A stretch of 64,000 bases of DNA from DTU019 sp050949825 (lineage in GTDB: Bacteria; Bacillota; Syntrophomonadia; Syntrophomonadales; Syntrophomonadaceae), in assembly GCA_050949825.1 (NCBI GenBank), contig JBMNGL010000006.1, positions 49,764 to 113,763 on the forward strand. The letters run 5' to 3'. Below, piece after piece: positions 8,273 through 17,805 of this stretch. The first letter of the stretch is position 1. Each line of letters starts with the position of its first letter. The translations under genes were made by a program, and so were the position numbers. The notes under the pieces are model-generated. The model saw only the letters and a program-made list of their open reading frames with translations. It was not told the DNA's origin and ran no database searches.

Positions 8273-9157
8273 TTATCCGCGCAATTGTTTTACTTCAGTA
8301 TTGGGTTCAACATGGATGAGTACGGATGAAAACGGAATCCGGTCGCATATCGATTTTTCAATGCTGTCGCACAGATCATGCGCTTCCTGTACGCTGGTAT
8401 TGGCGTCAATAACCAGGTGCAGGTCGATATGGGCTTCGCGTCCGGAACGGCGGGTGCGCAGGTCATGGTATTCCAGATAACGATAGTTATGTTGCTCCAA
8501 TACATACTGCACCGCTTCGATATAATGTTCCTCCAAGGCCGTATCCAGCAGGGGCATGAAGGCCTTACGCGTCAGGTCGTAGGCGGCCTTGATGATTAAC
8601 AACGCCACCAGGATAGCCGCAATGGGGTCAATAATGTGCAGTCCGGTTATTTTGATGAGCAGCAAGCCGATAAACACTCCCAGGGAGGTATATACATCGG
8701 TGCGCAGGTGCATGCCGTCTGCTTCCAAGGCGATGGAATGATGTTCCCGGCCAATCCTGAGCAGATAATTGGATACCGCAAAATTCAGCGCGGCGGAAAC
8801 GCCCATAATTGCCAGTCCCCAGGTCGGTTCCAGCATTTCGCCGCCCCATCTGATTTTACCTACTGCCTCTTTTATAATTAAAGCAGCGGCGAGGAATATA
8901 AGCAAGGCCTCAATAGTACCGGAGATATTTTCAATTTTGCCATGTCCAAAAGGATGCTTCGCATCCGGAGGTTTAGAAGCCTCCTTGACTGCAAACAGAG
9001 CGATAAAGGAAGCCACCAGATCATTTGCGGAATGTATCGCTTCAGAAATTACACTGATTGAACCGATCATGATCCCGACAATCAATTTGCCGGTCATCAG
9101 GAATAGGTTGCTAACGACCGATATAAGCGCTGCTTTGGTTTTAATCCTGGTATCCAA
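8273..9157 (-). CDS. Cation diffusion facilitator (CDF) family metal efflux protein
   Basis: The 294-residue product has the six-helix CDF architecture. Metal-site motifs are visible in helix 2 (EAIHSANDLVAS, HxxxD) and helix 5 (EADGMHLRTDVYTS, HxxxD), plus the loop KHPFGHGKIEN. The C-terminal cytoplasmic domain (residues about 210-290) includes HDLRTRRSGREAHIDLHL and ends with HVEPNTE. It should export zinc, iron or manganese by proton antiport; the substrate cannot be told from sequence alone. It is separated from secF by a terminator. Confidence 0.88.
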   Translation of the reverse strand: MDTRIKTKAALISVVSNLFLMTGKLIVGIMIGSISVISEAIHSANDLVASFIALFAVKEASKPPDAKHPFGHGKIENISGTIEALLIFLAAALIIKEAVGKIRWGGEMLEPTWGLAIMGVSAALNFAVSNYLLRIGREHHSIALEADGMHLRTDVYTSLGVFIGLLLIKITGLHIIDPIAAILVALLIIKAAYDLTRKAFMPLLDTALEEHYIEAVQYVLEQHNYRYLEYHDLRTRRSGREAHIDLHLVIDANTSVQEAHDLCDSIEKSICDRIPFSSVLIHVEPNTEVKQLRG

Positions 9158-9174
9158 AAGCTATCCCCCCGGTT

Positions 9175-9208
9175 AACAAAAGCGGGACTCCAATTCATGA
9201 AGTCCCGC
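9175..9208 (-). terminator. Intrinsic terminator after secF
   Basis: Perfect 8-bp stem GCGGGACT / AGTCCCGC with an 11-nt loop. On the minus strand it is followed by TTTTGTT. It lies about 110 bp past the secF stop and ends the long ruv-que-sec transcript before the cation efflux gene. Confidence 0.75.
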
Positions 9209-9316
9209 GGATTTCCGCTGCTCAATGAGCCCGGCTCAAGGCCTGACCAAACGCAGTGATATATTTATTAAATTTTAGTATAGAGGATTGCACCCTGTCC
9301 TGTCAATGTTGTAAGG

Positions 9317-10156
9317 CTAAACCGCCTTTTTTAATTCATACCACAGGGGACTGGCGATGCAGATGGAAGTGTAAGCCCCCACCACAAAGCCTATCAACAT
9401 GGCGACCACAAACAACTTGAGGGTAGCTCCACCGAGCAATAAAAGGGCGACCAGGATGATTACTGCTGTCAGTACGGTGTTGATGGAGCGGTTTACCACC
9501 TGCAGGATGCTCTTATTCAAGAGAGCTGCGTAATCCTGTTTTTTGCTGCTGCGCATGTTTTCTCTCACCCGGTCAAAGACCACGATGGTGTCATTGATGG
9601 TGAACCCGATAATGGTCAGGATGGAGGCGATAAAGGGCGTGTTGACCTCCCATTGGAAAATGGAAAATACGCCCAACACCACCAGGACATTATGCACCAG
9701 GGCCAGTACTGCCGCCACCCCGAAGGTCCACTCAAAGCGCAGGGAGATGTAGACCAGCATCAAGGCGATACCGATCAGCAAGGCCAGCGCAGCGTTCCTG
9801 GTCAACTCGCGGCCAATGGTGGCGCCGACACTCTCGGCGCTCATCAGTTCAACTTCCCCGAACTTGGTCTGCAGTGCGTTCAGCAGGTTGCGGGTCTGTT
9901 CCTGATCGAGTTCATGGGTGCGAATATAATAAGTATTGTCGGCGCTTTTCTGTACCTCGGAATTATCCAGGCCGACCGGGGCCAAAGCCTCGCGCACCTC
10001 CGGGGCTGTTACATCGACAGCCATTCTTACGTGTACAATAGAACCGCCCCTGAAGTCAATCCCCAGGTTCAATTGATTGACAAATAGGGATGCGATTCCG
10101 GGTATAAGCAAAATTAAAGATATAATATAAAATATTTTCCTGCGTTCAATAATCAC
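9317..10156 (-). CDS. secF: Protein translocase subunit SecF
   Basis: The 279-residue membrane protein carries the SecF signature LNLGIDFRGGSIVHV near residue 30. The conserved transmembrane block includes TIIGFTINDTIVVFDRVREN. With SecD it uses the proton gradient to help complete Sec-dependent export. It starts at GTG 10156 with AAAGGAGGGG six bases upstream and follows secD by 14 bp in the same operon. Length is normal for a Gram-positive SecF. Confidence 0.95.
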   Translation of the reverse strand: MIIERRKIFYIISLILLIPGIASLFVNQLNLGIDFRGGSIVHVRMAVDVTAPEVREALAPVGLDNSEVQKSADNTYYIRTHELDQEQTRNLLNALQTKFGEVELMSAESVGATIGRELTRNAALALLIGIALMLVYISLRFEWTFGVAAVLALVHNVLVVLGVFSIFQWEVNTPFIASILTIIGFTINDTIVVFDRVRENMRSSKKQDYAALLNKSILQVVNRSINTVLTAVIILVALLLLGGATLKLFVVAMLIGFVVGAYTSICIASPLWYELKKAV

Positions 10157-10170
10157 GAGACTCCCCTCCT

Positions 10171-11385
10171 TTATACCCCGTAGAGATGTTTATTCTTGGT
10201 CATATGCGAAGATAAAATCAGCAGGTAGCGGGTGAAACTCAAGGCGGTAAACATATTGGCAATAAGACCAATGGATAAAATTACCGCAAAGCCTTTTACC
10301 GTACCGGTGCCAAAGTACATGAGTACCACCGCGGCTATTAACGTAGTGAGGTTGGAGTCGAATATGGTCCAAAAGGCGCGTTTAAAACCGGCATCTATGG
10401 CGGCTTGCAAGGTCTTGCCCCACCTTATCTCCTCTTTAATGCGTTCATAGATAATGATATTGGCATCCACCGCCATACCAATTGATAAGACGAAGGCGGC
10501 AATCCCAGGCAAGGTCAAAACCGCATTTAGCAAGACCATGGTGCCAAATACAATCAAGCCATAAAGGACAATGGAGATGTCGGCAATCAAACCGGGGAGG
10601 CGATAATACCCGAGCATGAATAGAAAAACGGCCAGAACGCCAATTATTCCCGCTTTCAAGCTCTTTTCCAACGAATCGGCGCCCAGGCTGGGGCCAATGG
10701 AGCGTTTTTCCAGGACGGTAAAGCTCACCGGCAGAGCGCCGGAACGCAGCAAAACTGCCAAATCCTGGGCTTCCTTGGCATCAAAATTGCCTTCTATGAC
10801 AGCATTGCCATCATTGATGGCTGTTTTTACCGTGGGGGCGCTGATGGGTTTTCCGTCCAGGACAATCACCAGCGGTTTGCCCACATTGGCGCTGGTGGCT
10901 GCGCCAAACAGAGCAGCACCTTCTTTGTCAAACTTAATTTCCACATAAGCAGTCTGGTTATTGGGGTTTACCCGTGCCTGCGCATCGGTCAGATGCTTGC
11001 CGCTGAGCAGAACATTGCCCTCTTCATCGCAGAATTCCAACTGGGCTACATTCTTGAGAATGTCGACGGCGGCTTCAGGGTCCTCTTCCCCGGCGATCTC
11101 AATGACCACCCGGTCCTTGCCCTGCGGATAAAGGCTGGTTTCTCTGACCCCCAGGCTGTCCACGCGGTCGCGCAGGATGCCCACCGCCTTTTGAATGGTA
11201 TCCGCCGTAATCGGTTCGCCTGGTTTTTCCTCAGCCTGTAAAACCACCCGCAGACCGCCCCTGAGATCCAGACCCAGATCCAAATTGTTAATCAGCGGTT
11301 TGTGCAGGAAAAATGTCGTCAGACCGAGGGTGATGACTATCACTACACTTATTACAATACTCATGGTTCGGTTCACTCTAACCAT
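10171..11385 (-). CDS. secD: Protein translocase subunit SecD
   Basis: The 404-residue product shows the SecD signature NLDLGLDLRGGLRVVL after the first helix. It also has a periplasmic-type domain (residues 60-220) and the membrane block ALTLPGIAAFVLSIGMAVDANIIIYERI split by AAVVLMYFGTGTVKGFAV. It partners SecF downstream and YajC two genes upstream, all parts of the Sec holo-translocon. The GGAGGG site directly abuts ATG 11385, so the GTG at 11376 may be the true start. The two differ by three residues. Confidence 0.95.
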   Translation of the reverse strand: MVRVNRTMSIVISVVIVITLGLTTFFLHKPLINNLDLGLDLRGGLRVVLQAEEKPGEPITADTIQKAVGILRDRVDSLGVRETSLYPQGKDRVVIEIAGEEDPEAAVDILKNVAQLEFCDEEGNVLLSGKHLTDAQARVNPNNQTAYVEIKFDKEGAALFGAATSANVGKPLVIVLDGKPISAPTVKTAINDGNAVIEGNFDAKEAQDLAVLLRSGALPVSFTVLEKRSIGPSLGADSLEKSLKAGIIGVLAVFLFMLGYYRLPGLIADISIVLYGLIVFGTMVLLNAVLTLPGIAAFVLSIGMAVDANIIIYERIKEEIRWGKTLQAAIDAGFKRAFWTIFDSNLTTLIAAVVLMYFGTGTVKGFAVILSIGLIANMFTALSFTRYLLILSSHMTKNKHLYGV

Positions 11386-11402
11386 CCCTCCACAACTTTA
11401 CT

Positions 11403-12062
11403 TTAAATCAGCTTGGCGCCGTTGATAATGAGTTCAAACTCGCAACCCAGGAAATCGGCGGCGCGCCGGCACATCAGCATGCGGGTCATAAAAATCTCAA
11501 AATACTCCATCACCGGGCAAATATCGGTGTCTATGGCCATTTCCATGGAAATGAGCTGCTCCTGTTCATCAATATTGACGATGGAGTACTCCACCGCGTA
11601 GTTGACCCTATCATGTATATCAAAGGTGGCCACATCATGATTTCTCACCCGGTTGCGATGCACATGCGACTTGTCAGCCAGAATCAGTGCTGCAGCAACC
11701 TCATTGACGGGCTGCCCGCTGCCTTCATCGTGGTTGCCTATAGCAGCGCAAATAATGGCGATTTCATCTTGCGGCATGTTCATACGGCTGAGTATCTCCC
11801 AGGCCATCAAGGCTCCGGCCTGGCAATGTCCCTGGCGGTTTATAACATTGCCGATATCATGAAGATAACCGGCAATCGCCGCCAATTCCGCCATGCGTTC
11901 GGGATGCTTGAGTTTGAGCAAAATCTCCCGGCTCAATCGCGACACCACGGCAACGTGAATAGGTCCGTGATCAGTAAACCCGATCGCCTCCAAATGCTTG
12001 TTCCCCTGCTTGATTAAACTCTTTACCAGGGGGTGGTTTTTCATGTCCGCGGCTTCGAGCAT
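11403..12062 (-). CDS. HD-domain phosphohydrolase
   Basis: The 219-residue product has HD-superfamily metal motifs: DHGPIHVAVV, then YLHDIGN (the HD pair), GNHDEGSG and LILADKSH. Such proteins hydrolyse phosphate esters of nucleotides or similar substrates; the substrate here is unknown. It lies between yajC and secD, overlapping neither, a position where Clostridia often carry an HD protein. The start is uncertain: ATG 12062 lacks a good ribosome site, and ATG 12044 is an alternative. Confidence 0.78.
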   Translation of the reverse strand: MLEAADMKNHPLVKSLIKQGNKHLEAIGFTDHGPIHVAVVSRLSREILLKLKHPERMAELAAIAGYLHDIGNVINRQGHCQAGALMAWEILSRMNMPQDEIAIICAAIGNHDEGSGQPVNEVAAALILADKSHVHRNRVRNHDVATFDIHDRVNYAVEYSIVNIDEQEQLISMEMAIDTDICPVMEYFEIFMTRMLMCRRAADFLGCEFELIINGAKLI

Positions 12063-12064
12063 GA

Positions 12065-12343
12065 TTATTCAACCTCATCCGCACGGTAGGCCACCGCCGT
12101 CTTGAGAAACTCAATCTCCGTGTTGTCACTGACTTTGATCATGACGGTTTTTTCCTTAATGCGAGTTACTTCCCCCCTTATACCGCCGATGGTTACCACC
12201 TTTTCGCCCCTTTTGAGGGTTTCCAGAAGCTCCTTATGGCGCTTCTCCTGCTTCTTGCGAGGCTGGATGATAAATACATAAAAAATGGCAATAAACCCGG
12301 CAAAATACAACACCAGGGTTATCAGACTATTGTTGGCTGGCAC
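12065..12343 (-). CDS. yajC: Preprotein translocase subunit YajC
   Basis: The 92-residue product has one N-terminal membrane helix (VLYFAGFIAIFYVFIIQP). The YajC signature RKKQEKRHKELLETLKRG and VVTIGGIRGEV follow. It is an accessory of the SecDF complex. It starts at GTG 12343 with GGGGTGAT upstream. It sits between tgt and the HD gene in the operon, the common tgt-yajC-secD-secF order. Confidence 0.94.
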   Translation of the reverse strand: MPANNSLITLVLYFAGFIAIFYVFIIQPRKKQEKRHKELLETLKRGEKVVTIGGIRGEVTRIKEKTVMIKVSDNTEIEFLKTAVAYRADEVE

Positions 12344-12405
12344 TTGCTATCACCCCTTAAATTTGATCAACTTATATTGTATTCGCGACTGATGGCACTA
12401 ATCCT

Positions 12406-13509
12406 CTATTCATATTTATATCCGCCCAGAAAGTCATGATAAAAGTCCATATAGCTGCCGGCAGCTATAGCCTCCCGGGCTTCCTGCATCAAGTGTAGCA
12501 AAAAATAGACATTGTGATAAGTTAGCAAACGATGAGCCAGCATTTCACCGGCCTTGATAAGGTGCCTTAAATAGGCGCGGCTATAACCGCGGCATACGCT
12601 GCAATCACAGGCTGGATCCAGGGGAGAAAAATCCTCGGCATACTCCCGATTGCGCACGGTAATCCGGCCCCGACGGGTATAGGCGCTGCCATGGCGAGCC
12701 AGACGGGTCGGCAAGACACAGTCAAACATATCGACTCCATGCCGCATCCCTTCCAAAAGATCCTCCGGCGCCCCCACCCCCATCAAGTAACGCGGCCGCT
12801 CTCTGGGGAGGAGATAGTCCATCATTTGTATTATTTCATACATTTCCGGTTTAGATTCGCCTACACTCAGACCGCCTATGGCATAACCGGGAAAGTCAAG
12901 TTCCAGCAAGTCCAGGGCGCTTTGGCGGCGCAAATCTGGAAAGACATTGCCCTGTACGATGCCGAACAATACCTGCTCGTCACCTCGATGCGCCTGGCGG
13001 CACCTGCGTGCCCACAAGGTGGTGCGCTCCACCGCCTGCCGGGCTTCTTCATAGGTGCAGGGATAGGGGGCGCATTCATCAAAACACATGGCAATATCAG
13101 ACCCCAGATCCATCTGGATCTGCATAACCCTCTCCGGGGTGAGAAAATGGGTCGAACCATCGATATGGGATTGAAACTCCACCCCTTCATCACTGATGCG
13201 CCTTATGCTTCTGAGACTGAATACCTGAAATCCGCCGCTGTCGGTCAAAACCCCCCGCTCCCAATTCATAAAGCGGTGCAAGCCCCCGGCCCGTGCAATC
13301 AGATGTTCGCCAGGACGCAGGTAGAGGTGGTAAGTATTGGATAATATTATACTGGCCCCCATCTGGTAAAGATCGTCCGGGGTCAGGGTCTTTACCGTAG
13401 CCTGGGTTCCTACGGGCATAAACACCGGCGTATCGGCATTAATGTGGCCCACCTTAAGACAGCCCACCCGGGCCCGGCATAAGGGATCATTTTGTTTTAT
13501 TGTAAACAT
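12406..13509 (-). CDS. tgt: Queuine tRNA-ribosyltransferase
   Basis: The 367-residue enzyme exchanges guanine 34 of tRNAs with GUN anticodons for preQ1. The catalytic regions are visible: the base-recognition aspartate in LTDSGGFQVFSL, the nucleophile region GVDMFDCVLPTRLARHG, and the zinc site CDCSVCRGYSRAYLRHL...H. Length and order of motifs match bacterial Tgt. It is flanked by queA upstream and yajC downstream, and queH lies in the same operon, so three queuosine enzymes are together here. Confidence 0.96.
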   Translation of the reverse strand: MFTIKQNDPLCRARVGCLKVGHINADTPVFMPVGTQATVKTLTPDDLYQMGASIILSNTYHLYLRPGEHLIARAGGLHRFMNWERGVLTDSGGFQVFSLRSIRRISDEGVEFQSHIDGSTHFLTPERVMQIQMDLGSDIAMCFDECAPYPCTYEEARQAVERTTLWARRCRQAHRGDEQVLFGIVQGNVFPDLRRQSALDLLELDFPGYAIGGLSVGESKPEMYEIIQMMDYLLPRERPRYLMGVGAPEDLLEGMRHGVDMFDCVLPTRLARHGSAYTRRGRITVRNREYAEDFSPLDPACDCSVCRGYSRAYLRHLIKAGEMLAHRLLTYHNVYFLLHLMQEAREAIAAGSYMDFYHDFLGGYKYE

Positions 13510-13637
13510 AATTGCTGCCTCACCTGTACATGTAAATATATCCGGCCCAGCCTAACGCAATGCTCCCGATGGCCGATCTCTTGAACACTGCTATGATCGC
13601 TGTCCTGCTGCAACGTGCATCCTGTTCTTAGAATGCT

Positions 13638-14693
13638 TTAACAGATCAACATGGCATCACCATAGCTGAAGAAGCGATACTGTTCCTGTATGGCGTGCTG
13701 ATAAGCCTGTTTGGTTTGTTCCATTCCCAAAAAGGCTGCCACCAGCATCAGCAGGGAGGAACCCGGAAGGTGGAAATTAGTGACCAGTTGATCTATGGCC
13801 GAAAAGGCATAGCCCGGGTAAATAAAGCGATCGGTTTCGCCCTGTCCCGCCTGATACCCCCGGTTTTTATCATAGATGGTCTCCAGGGTGCGCACCACCG
13901 TGGTGCCGACCGCGGTGATGCGGCGCCCATTTTCTCTGGCCTGATTCAACACGGCGGCAGTTTCCGCACTGACCTGGTAAAACTCGCTGTGCATCCGATG
14001 CTGGCGAATATCGGCGCAGTTTACGGGGCGAAAGGTTCCCAGGCCGACATGCAACACGATTGTCACTATTTTGACTCCACGAGCGGCAATCTTCTCCAGA
14101 AGCGCCCTGGTGAAATGCAGGCCCGCCGTAGGCGCCGCCGCTGAACCGCTGTGCTGAGCATAAACGGTCTGGTAGCGCTCCACATCACCTGACTCATCAC
14201 TGCGTTCAATATAGGGCGGCAAAGGTATATGTCCGGCCTGGGCGATAAAGGCCTTTTCATCGCAATTTTCCAGTATGAGGCGGCGCCCTCCGGGAAAATC
14301 CAGTTCAGCGGTGATCACTGCGGCAGCGCCCCCATAGCCGGGAAAAAGGATGCGGTATCCAGGGCGCAAGCGCCGCGCCGGTCTGGCCAAAGCTTCCCAT
14401 TCCGGGCCCTTTTTTCGCAGCAGCAGCAGTTCCACCTGCCCCCCGCTGGGCTTTACCCCCAGGAGGCGGGCGGGGATGACCCTGGTATCATTTAATACCA
14501 GCACATCACCGGGATGCAAATAGTTCAGCAAGTCGCCGAAGCGGCCGTCATGCATGACTTCACGGCGGCGCTCCACCACCAGCAGGCGCGCCGCATCACG
14601 GGGTTGTGCCGGGTATTGCGCAATCAGATGGGAAGGCAAGGTGTATTGATATTGCTCCAGTTTATAGTAATCACGGTTGGGGTCTGCTGACAT
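13638..14693 (-). CDS. queA: S-adenosylmethionine:tRNA ribosyltransferase-isomerase
   Basis: The 351-residue product matches QueA throughout: YTLPSHLIAQYPAQPRDAARLL at the N-terminus (starting near residue 14), then VLVLNDTRVIPARLLG, SGSAAAPTAGLHFT and LHVGLGTFRPV, ending FFSYGDAMLI. It transfers the ribosyl moiety of SAM to preQ1-tRNA to form epoxyqueuosine. It lies in the operon between the DUF2905 gene and tgt; the gap to tgt is about 130 bp. Confidence 0.96.
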   Translation of the reverse strand: MSADPNRDYYKLEQYQYTLPSHLIAQYPAQPRDAARLLVVERRREVMHDGRFGDLLNYLHPGDVLVLNDTRVIPARLLGVKPSGGQVELLLLRKKGPEWEALARPARRLRPGYRILFPGYGGAAAVITAELDFPGGRRLILENCDEKAFIAQAGHIPLPPYIERSDESGDVERYQTVYAQHSGSAAAPTAGLHFTRALLEKIAARGVKIVTIVLHVGLGTFRPVNCADIRQHRMHSEFYQVSAETAAVLNQARENGRRITAVGTTVVRTLETIYDKNRGYQAGQGETDRFIYPGYAFSAIDQLVTNFHLPGSSLLMLVAAFLGMEQTKQAYQHAIQEQYRFFSYGDAMLIC

Positions 14694-14700
14694 AAAAGGC

Positions 14701-14928
14701 TTATCTCCTCAAAAACAGATTCAGCAAAACGGTGAGGATCAGGCTTAAGATGATCCCGGTAGCCAGGGGAAAATAAAGGGTGAAAGTGCCTCTGCGGATT
14801 ACAAAGTCGCCGGGAAGGCGAAATCCTCCCCCACCCAGGCGGGCCATGAGCCAGAAGCCGATCCCCGCCAAAACGAGCAAGGCACCCATGGTAATGAGCA
14901 GCCTGGCGATAGAATCCATACCGTTCAT
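14701..14928 (-). CDS. DUF2905-family small membrane protein
   Basis: This 75-residue protein has two membrane helices flanking a loop reading GGGGFRLPGDFVIRRGTFT, the diagnostic DUF2905 pattern (LPGDI-type). It overlaps the queH stop by 4 bp (ATGA) and lies 7 bp before queA, so it is translationally coupled. The family is common in ruv-queA operons of Clostridia, with no established function. Confidence 0.8.
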   Translation of the reverse strand: MNGMDSIARLLITMGALLVLAGIGFWLMARLGGGGFRLPGDFVIRRGTFTLYFPLATGIILSLILTVLLNLFLRR

Positions 14929-15497
14929 GACTGCTTTTCCTCACTTTTCCGTTTGCTCTTGCCCCGGGGTGAAGCATAGCGTTCCTGCTCGCTGTACAGG
15001 CATCCACAGTACTGCTGCCGGTACAGACCGGCTTCCTTGGAGCGTTGTATGGTTTCCTTATAGTCATTGCGAAAGTCCCGATAAAGGAAGGCAACCCCAT
15101 ATTGTTCGGCGGCCATTTCCCCGGCCTCCTTGATCAAGTTGTGCTTCTGGTAGGGGCTGACCAACAGGGTTGTGGTAAAACAGTCAAATTTGCCCGAGCG
15201 GGCCATCTGCGCGGTTTTTTGCAGCCGGATTTGGTAGCATAATTGACAGCGTTTGGCTTCCCGGAAGGTAATGTGCTGAAAGTACTCCAGCGGATTATAG
15301 GCTTCCGTGCCGATAAGCTTCAGGTCTTGCTGTTGGGCATACTGCTGCAAGGCCTCCAGGCGCTTTTCATATTCGCTAAAAGGATGGATATTGGGGTTGT
15401 AAAAATAGCCCAGCACATCAAAGCCCTCTTTGCGGAGGGCTGGGACCGGACCTGTGGCACAGGGGCCACAACAGGTATGCAGCAAAACTTTGGCCAT
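14925..15497 (-). CDS. queH: Epoxyqueuosine reductase QueH
   Basis: The 190-residue product starts MAKVLLHTCCGPCATGPVP. It carries the paired cysteines CC...C near the start, CQLCYQIRL mid-protein and YCGCLYSEQERY near the C-terminus. These match QueH (formerly DUF208), an Fe-S enzyme that reduces epoxyqueuosine to queuosine and replaces the cobalamin-dependent QueG. The ATG at 15497 has GGGAG upstream. The start lies 5 bp after the ruvB stop. Its presence with queA and tgt covers the last queuosine steps. Confidence 0.92.
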   Translation of the reverse strand: MAKVLLHTCCGPCATGPVPALRKEGFDVLGYFYNPNIHPFSEYEKRLEALQQYAQQQDLKLIGTEAYNPLEYFQHITFREAKRCQLCYQIRLQKTAQMARSGKFDCFTTTLLVSPYQKHNLIKEAGEMAAEQYGVAFLYRDFRNDYKETIQRSKEAGLYRQQYCGCLYSEQERYASPRGKSKRKSEEKQS

Positions 15498-15501
15498 TGG
15501 T

Positions 15502-16569
15502 TTACTCCCGTACGGGTTTATCATTGGATGCAACGCCATTCATATTAAACAAGTCCGCGGTTAAGACCGGATTCAAGGGGTGCCCCAGGTGCTTGTAAGC
15601 ATGCTCGGTAGCGACCCGACCCCGCGGGGTTTTTTGTATCAACCCCAACTTGATCAGATAAGGTTCATAGACATCACTTAAGGTGTCGCCCTCTTCAGAA
15701 ACTACTGCCGCCAGAGTATCCAACCCTACCGGACCGCCTCCGAATTTATTGATCAAGGCTTCCAGTATCATTCTGTCCACGTTATCCAGGCCGCATTCAT
15801 CAATTTCCAGGCTGCTCAAGGCCATCCTGGCCAGGGATACGCTAATTATGCCGTCGCCTTTCACCAGGGCGAAGTCCCAAACCCGGCGCAACAGCCGGTT
15901 GGCTATGCGCGGCGTTCCCCGGGAGCGGCGGGCGATCTCCCCGGCCCCGGGGCCGTCAATCTGCACCCCCATAATGCGGGCGGCCCTTTCAATAATCAGC
16001 AGCAGCTCGTTTTCATTATAAAAATCCAGGCGGCAGTTGATGCCAAAGCGATCCCGCAAGGGCGAGCTCAATAAGCCCGGGCGCGTGGTGGCGCCGATGA
16101 GGGTAAAAGGGGGCAGATCCAAACACAGGGTCCGTGCTCCGGGTCCTTTCCCAATAACGATATCCAGGGAAAAATCCTCCATAGCCGGGTACATAATTTC
16201 TTCCACAGTGCGGTTTAAACGATGGATCTCGTCAATAAAGAGGATCTCACCCGGTTCCAAATTGGTCACAATGGCGGCCAGATCCCCGGGCCGTTCGATG
16301 GCCGGCCCTGAGGTCTTGCGAATCGGTTTGCCCAGCTCGTTGGCGATAATGGTAGCCAGGGTGGTTTTCCCCAAACCGGGAGGACCGCTGAGCAGGATAT
16401 GGTCAATGCTTTCCGCCCGCCCCCGGGCGGCCTCAATAAATACGCTGATGTTTTCTTTGACCTTGCTTTGACCGATATAATCCACCAGTTTAAGCGGCCG
16501 CAGGGAGGTACTTTCCTGATTGTCTTCGCCGCCGATAAAATGAGGCGAAATCAAGCGCTCGTCCCGCAT
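15502..16569 (-). CDS. ruvB: Holliday junction branch-migration helicase RuvB
   Basis: The 355-residue AAA+ motor has all the RuvB hallmarks: LVDYIGQSKVKENI, Walker A GPPGLGKTTLATIIANE, Walker B ILFIDEIHRLNR, sensor LIGATTRPGLLSSPLRDRFG, and the C-terminal winged helix ending LIQKTPRGRVATEHAYKHLG. It drives branch migration together with RuvA, encoded 16 bp upstream. ATG 16569 is chosen because it lies at usable distance from GGAGGGGGG. Confidence 0.97.
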   Translation of the reverse strand: MRDERLISPHFIGGEDNQESTSLRPLKLVDYIGQSKVKENISVFIEAARGRAESIDHILLSGPPGLGKTTLATIIANELGKPIRKTSGPAIERPGDLAAIVTNLEPGEILFIDEIHRLNRTVEEIMYPAMEDFSLDIVIGKGPGARTLCLDLPPFTLIGATTRPGLLSSPLRDRFGINCRLDFYNENELLLIIERAARIMGVQIDGPGAGEIARRSRGTPRIANRLLRRVWDFALVKGDGIISVSLARMALSSLEIDECGLDNVDRMILEALINKFGGGPVGLDTLAAVVSEEGDTLSDVYEPYLIKLGLIQKTPRGRVATEHAYKHLGHPLNPVLTADLFNMNGVASNDKPVRE

Positions 16570-16584
16570 CCCCAAGCCCCCCTC

Positions 16585-17187
16585 CTACTTCTTAAGCTGC
16601 TGCGCTTTCCTTTTCAAAACCAGTTTTACATTGTCAGCCAGCTCCTGGCTTAATTGGCCGCTTTTCTGCAGTTCCATCACATCGGCATAAACCTCACTGC
16701 GGCTGTATCCCAGGGCCTCCAAAGCCTCCATGAGCTCGGCCAGCGGCTGGCCGCCGTCTGCAGTGACCGGGGTTATGGCCTCCTCCTGGCCCACCTTGTC
16801 CTTCAATTCAAACAAGAGGCGCTGGGCGCTTTTCTTGCCTATCCCGGGGATGCGCATCAAGGCCTTTTCATCCCGGCTCAATATGGCTTGATAAAACTGC
16901 GCCGGCTCCATAGTAGCAAGCGTATTCATAGCGGCCCGGGCGCCAATGCCGGACACAGTGAGCAAGAGCCGGAAAAGCCCCAATTCGGCTTGATCCAGGA
17001 AGCCGTAAAGCTTGCATTCATTCTCCGACACCGCCAGATGGGTATAAAGCATAAAATCCTGGCCGGGCATAGGCAGCCTGCTGATGACGCGGGGATGCAC
17101 ATTTATTTCATAACCCAGCCCGTTGACATCTATTACTACCAGATCCGGCCTGCTGTCGTGCAGGATACCCTTGACAAAAGCGATCAT
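16585..17187 (-). CDS. ruvA: Holliday junction DNA-binding protein RuvA
   Basis: The 200-residue product starts MIAFVKGILHDSRPDLVVID. It includes the OB fold, the helix-hairpin-helix segment LMRIPGIGKKSAQRLLFELK and a C-terminal domain III (ALGYSRSEVYADV). It binds the four-way junction and recruits RuvB. It lies between ruvC (40 bp upstream) and ruvB (15 bp downstream). Confidence 0.96.
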   Translation of the reverse strand: MIAFVKGILHDSRPDLVVIDVNGLGYEINVHPRVISRLPMPGQDFMLYTHLAVSENECKLYGFLDQAELGLFRLLLTVSGIGARAAMNTLATMEPAQFYQAILSRDEKALMRIPGIGKKSAQRLLFELKDKVGQEEAITPVTADGGQPLAELMEALEALGYSRSEVYADVMELQKSGQLSQELADNVKLVLKRKAQQLKK

Positions 17188-17228
17188 TATGTAAGCCACC
17201 TTAATCTTTCTCTGGCTAAAAGGGGATT

Positions 17229-17720
17229 CTAACCCTTGTATAATCCGGCCAGGCGGTGAAAATGCACATGGCAAATGGCTGCGGCCAGGGCATCGGCAGC
17301 ATCGTCCGGTTGGGGAATTTCTTTCAAACTGAGCAGCTTCTGCACCATATACTGCACCTGCTTTTTGTCAGCGTTGCCATAACCCACTACCGCCTGTTTC
17401 ACTTGCAGCGGGGTGTATTCGGCAATAAGCCTTCCCGCCTGGGCGCCGGTCAAAAGTGCCACCCCACGGCTCTGCGCCACCGTAATGACGGTCTTGGCAT
17501 TTTTATGATAATAGATCTGCTCTACGGCCACCGCATCAGGCTGAATAGCATCAATGAGAGCGGACAATTCCTGATTTATCAATAACAGGCGTTTTGGCAT
17601 ATCCAGGTCGGGAGTGGTGGTGATCACCCCATAGTTGAGCAAGCGCAGCTTGCCATGCAGATATTCCACGGCGCCATATCCAGTCCTGGCAGTGCCGGGA
17701 TCCAGCCCTAAAACCCTCAT
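17229..17720 (-). CDS. ruvC: Holliday junction resolvase RuvC
   Basis: The 163-residue endonuclease shows its acidic catalytic residues in order: D in VLGLDPGTARTGYG, E in AVAVEQIYYHKN, and the pair in IPQPDDAADALAAAICH. ATG 17720 is followed directly by the conserved RVLGLDPG. It cuts junctions processed by RuvAB, encoded just downstream. It heads the ruv-que-sec block here. Confidence 0.96.
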   Translation of the reverse strand: MRVLGLDPGTARTGYGAVEYLHGKLRLLNYGVITTTPDLDMPKRLLLINQELSALIDAIQPDAVAVEQIYYHKNAKTVITVAQSRGVALLTGAQAGRLIAEYTPLQVKQAVVGYGNADKKQVQYMVQKLLSLKEIPQPDDAADALAAAICHVHFHRLAGLYKG

Positions 17721-17805
17721 AAAAGTGATTTCCTTACCAAATAGATACACTTATGATACTTGATATTGTTTTTTAGCGCTATGATTAAATGGTGCAGAAA
17801 ATAAA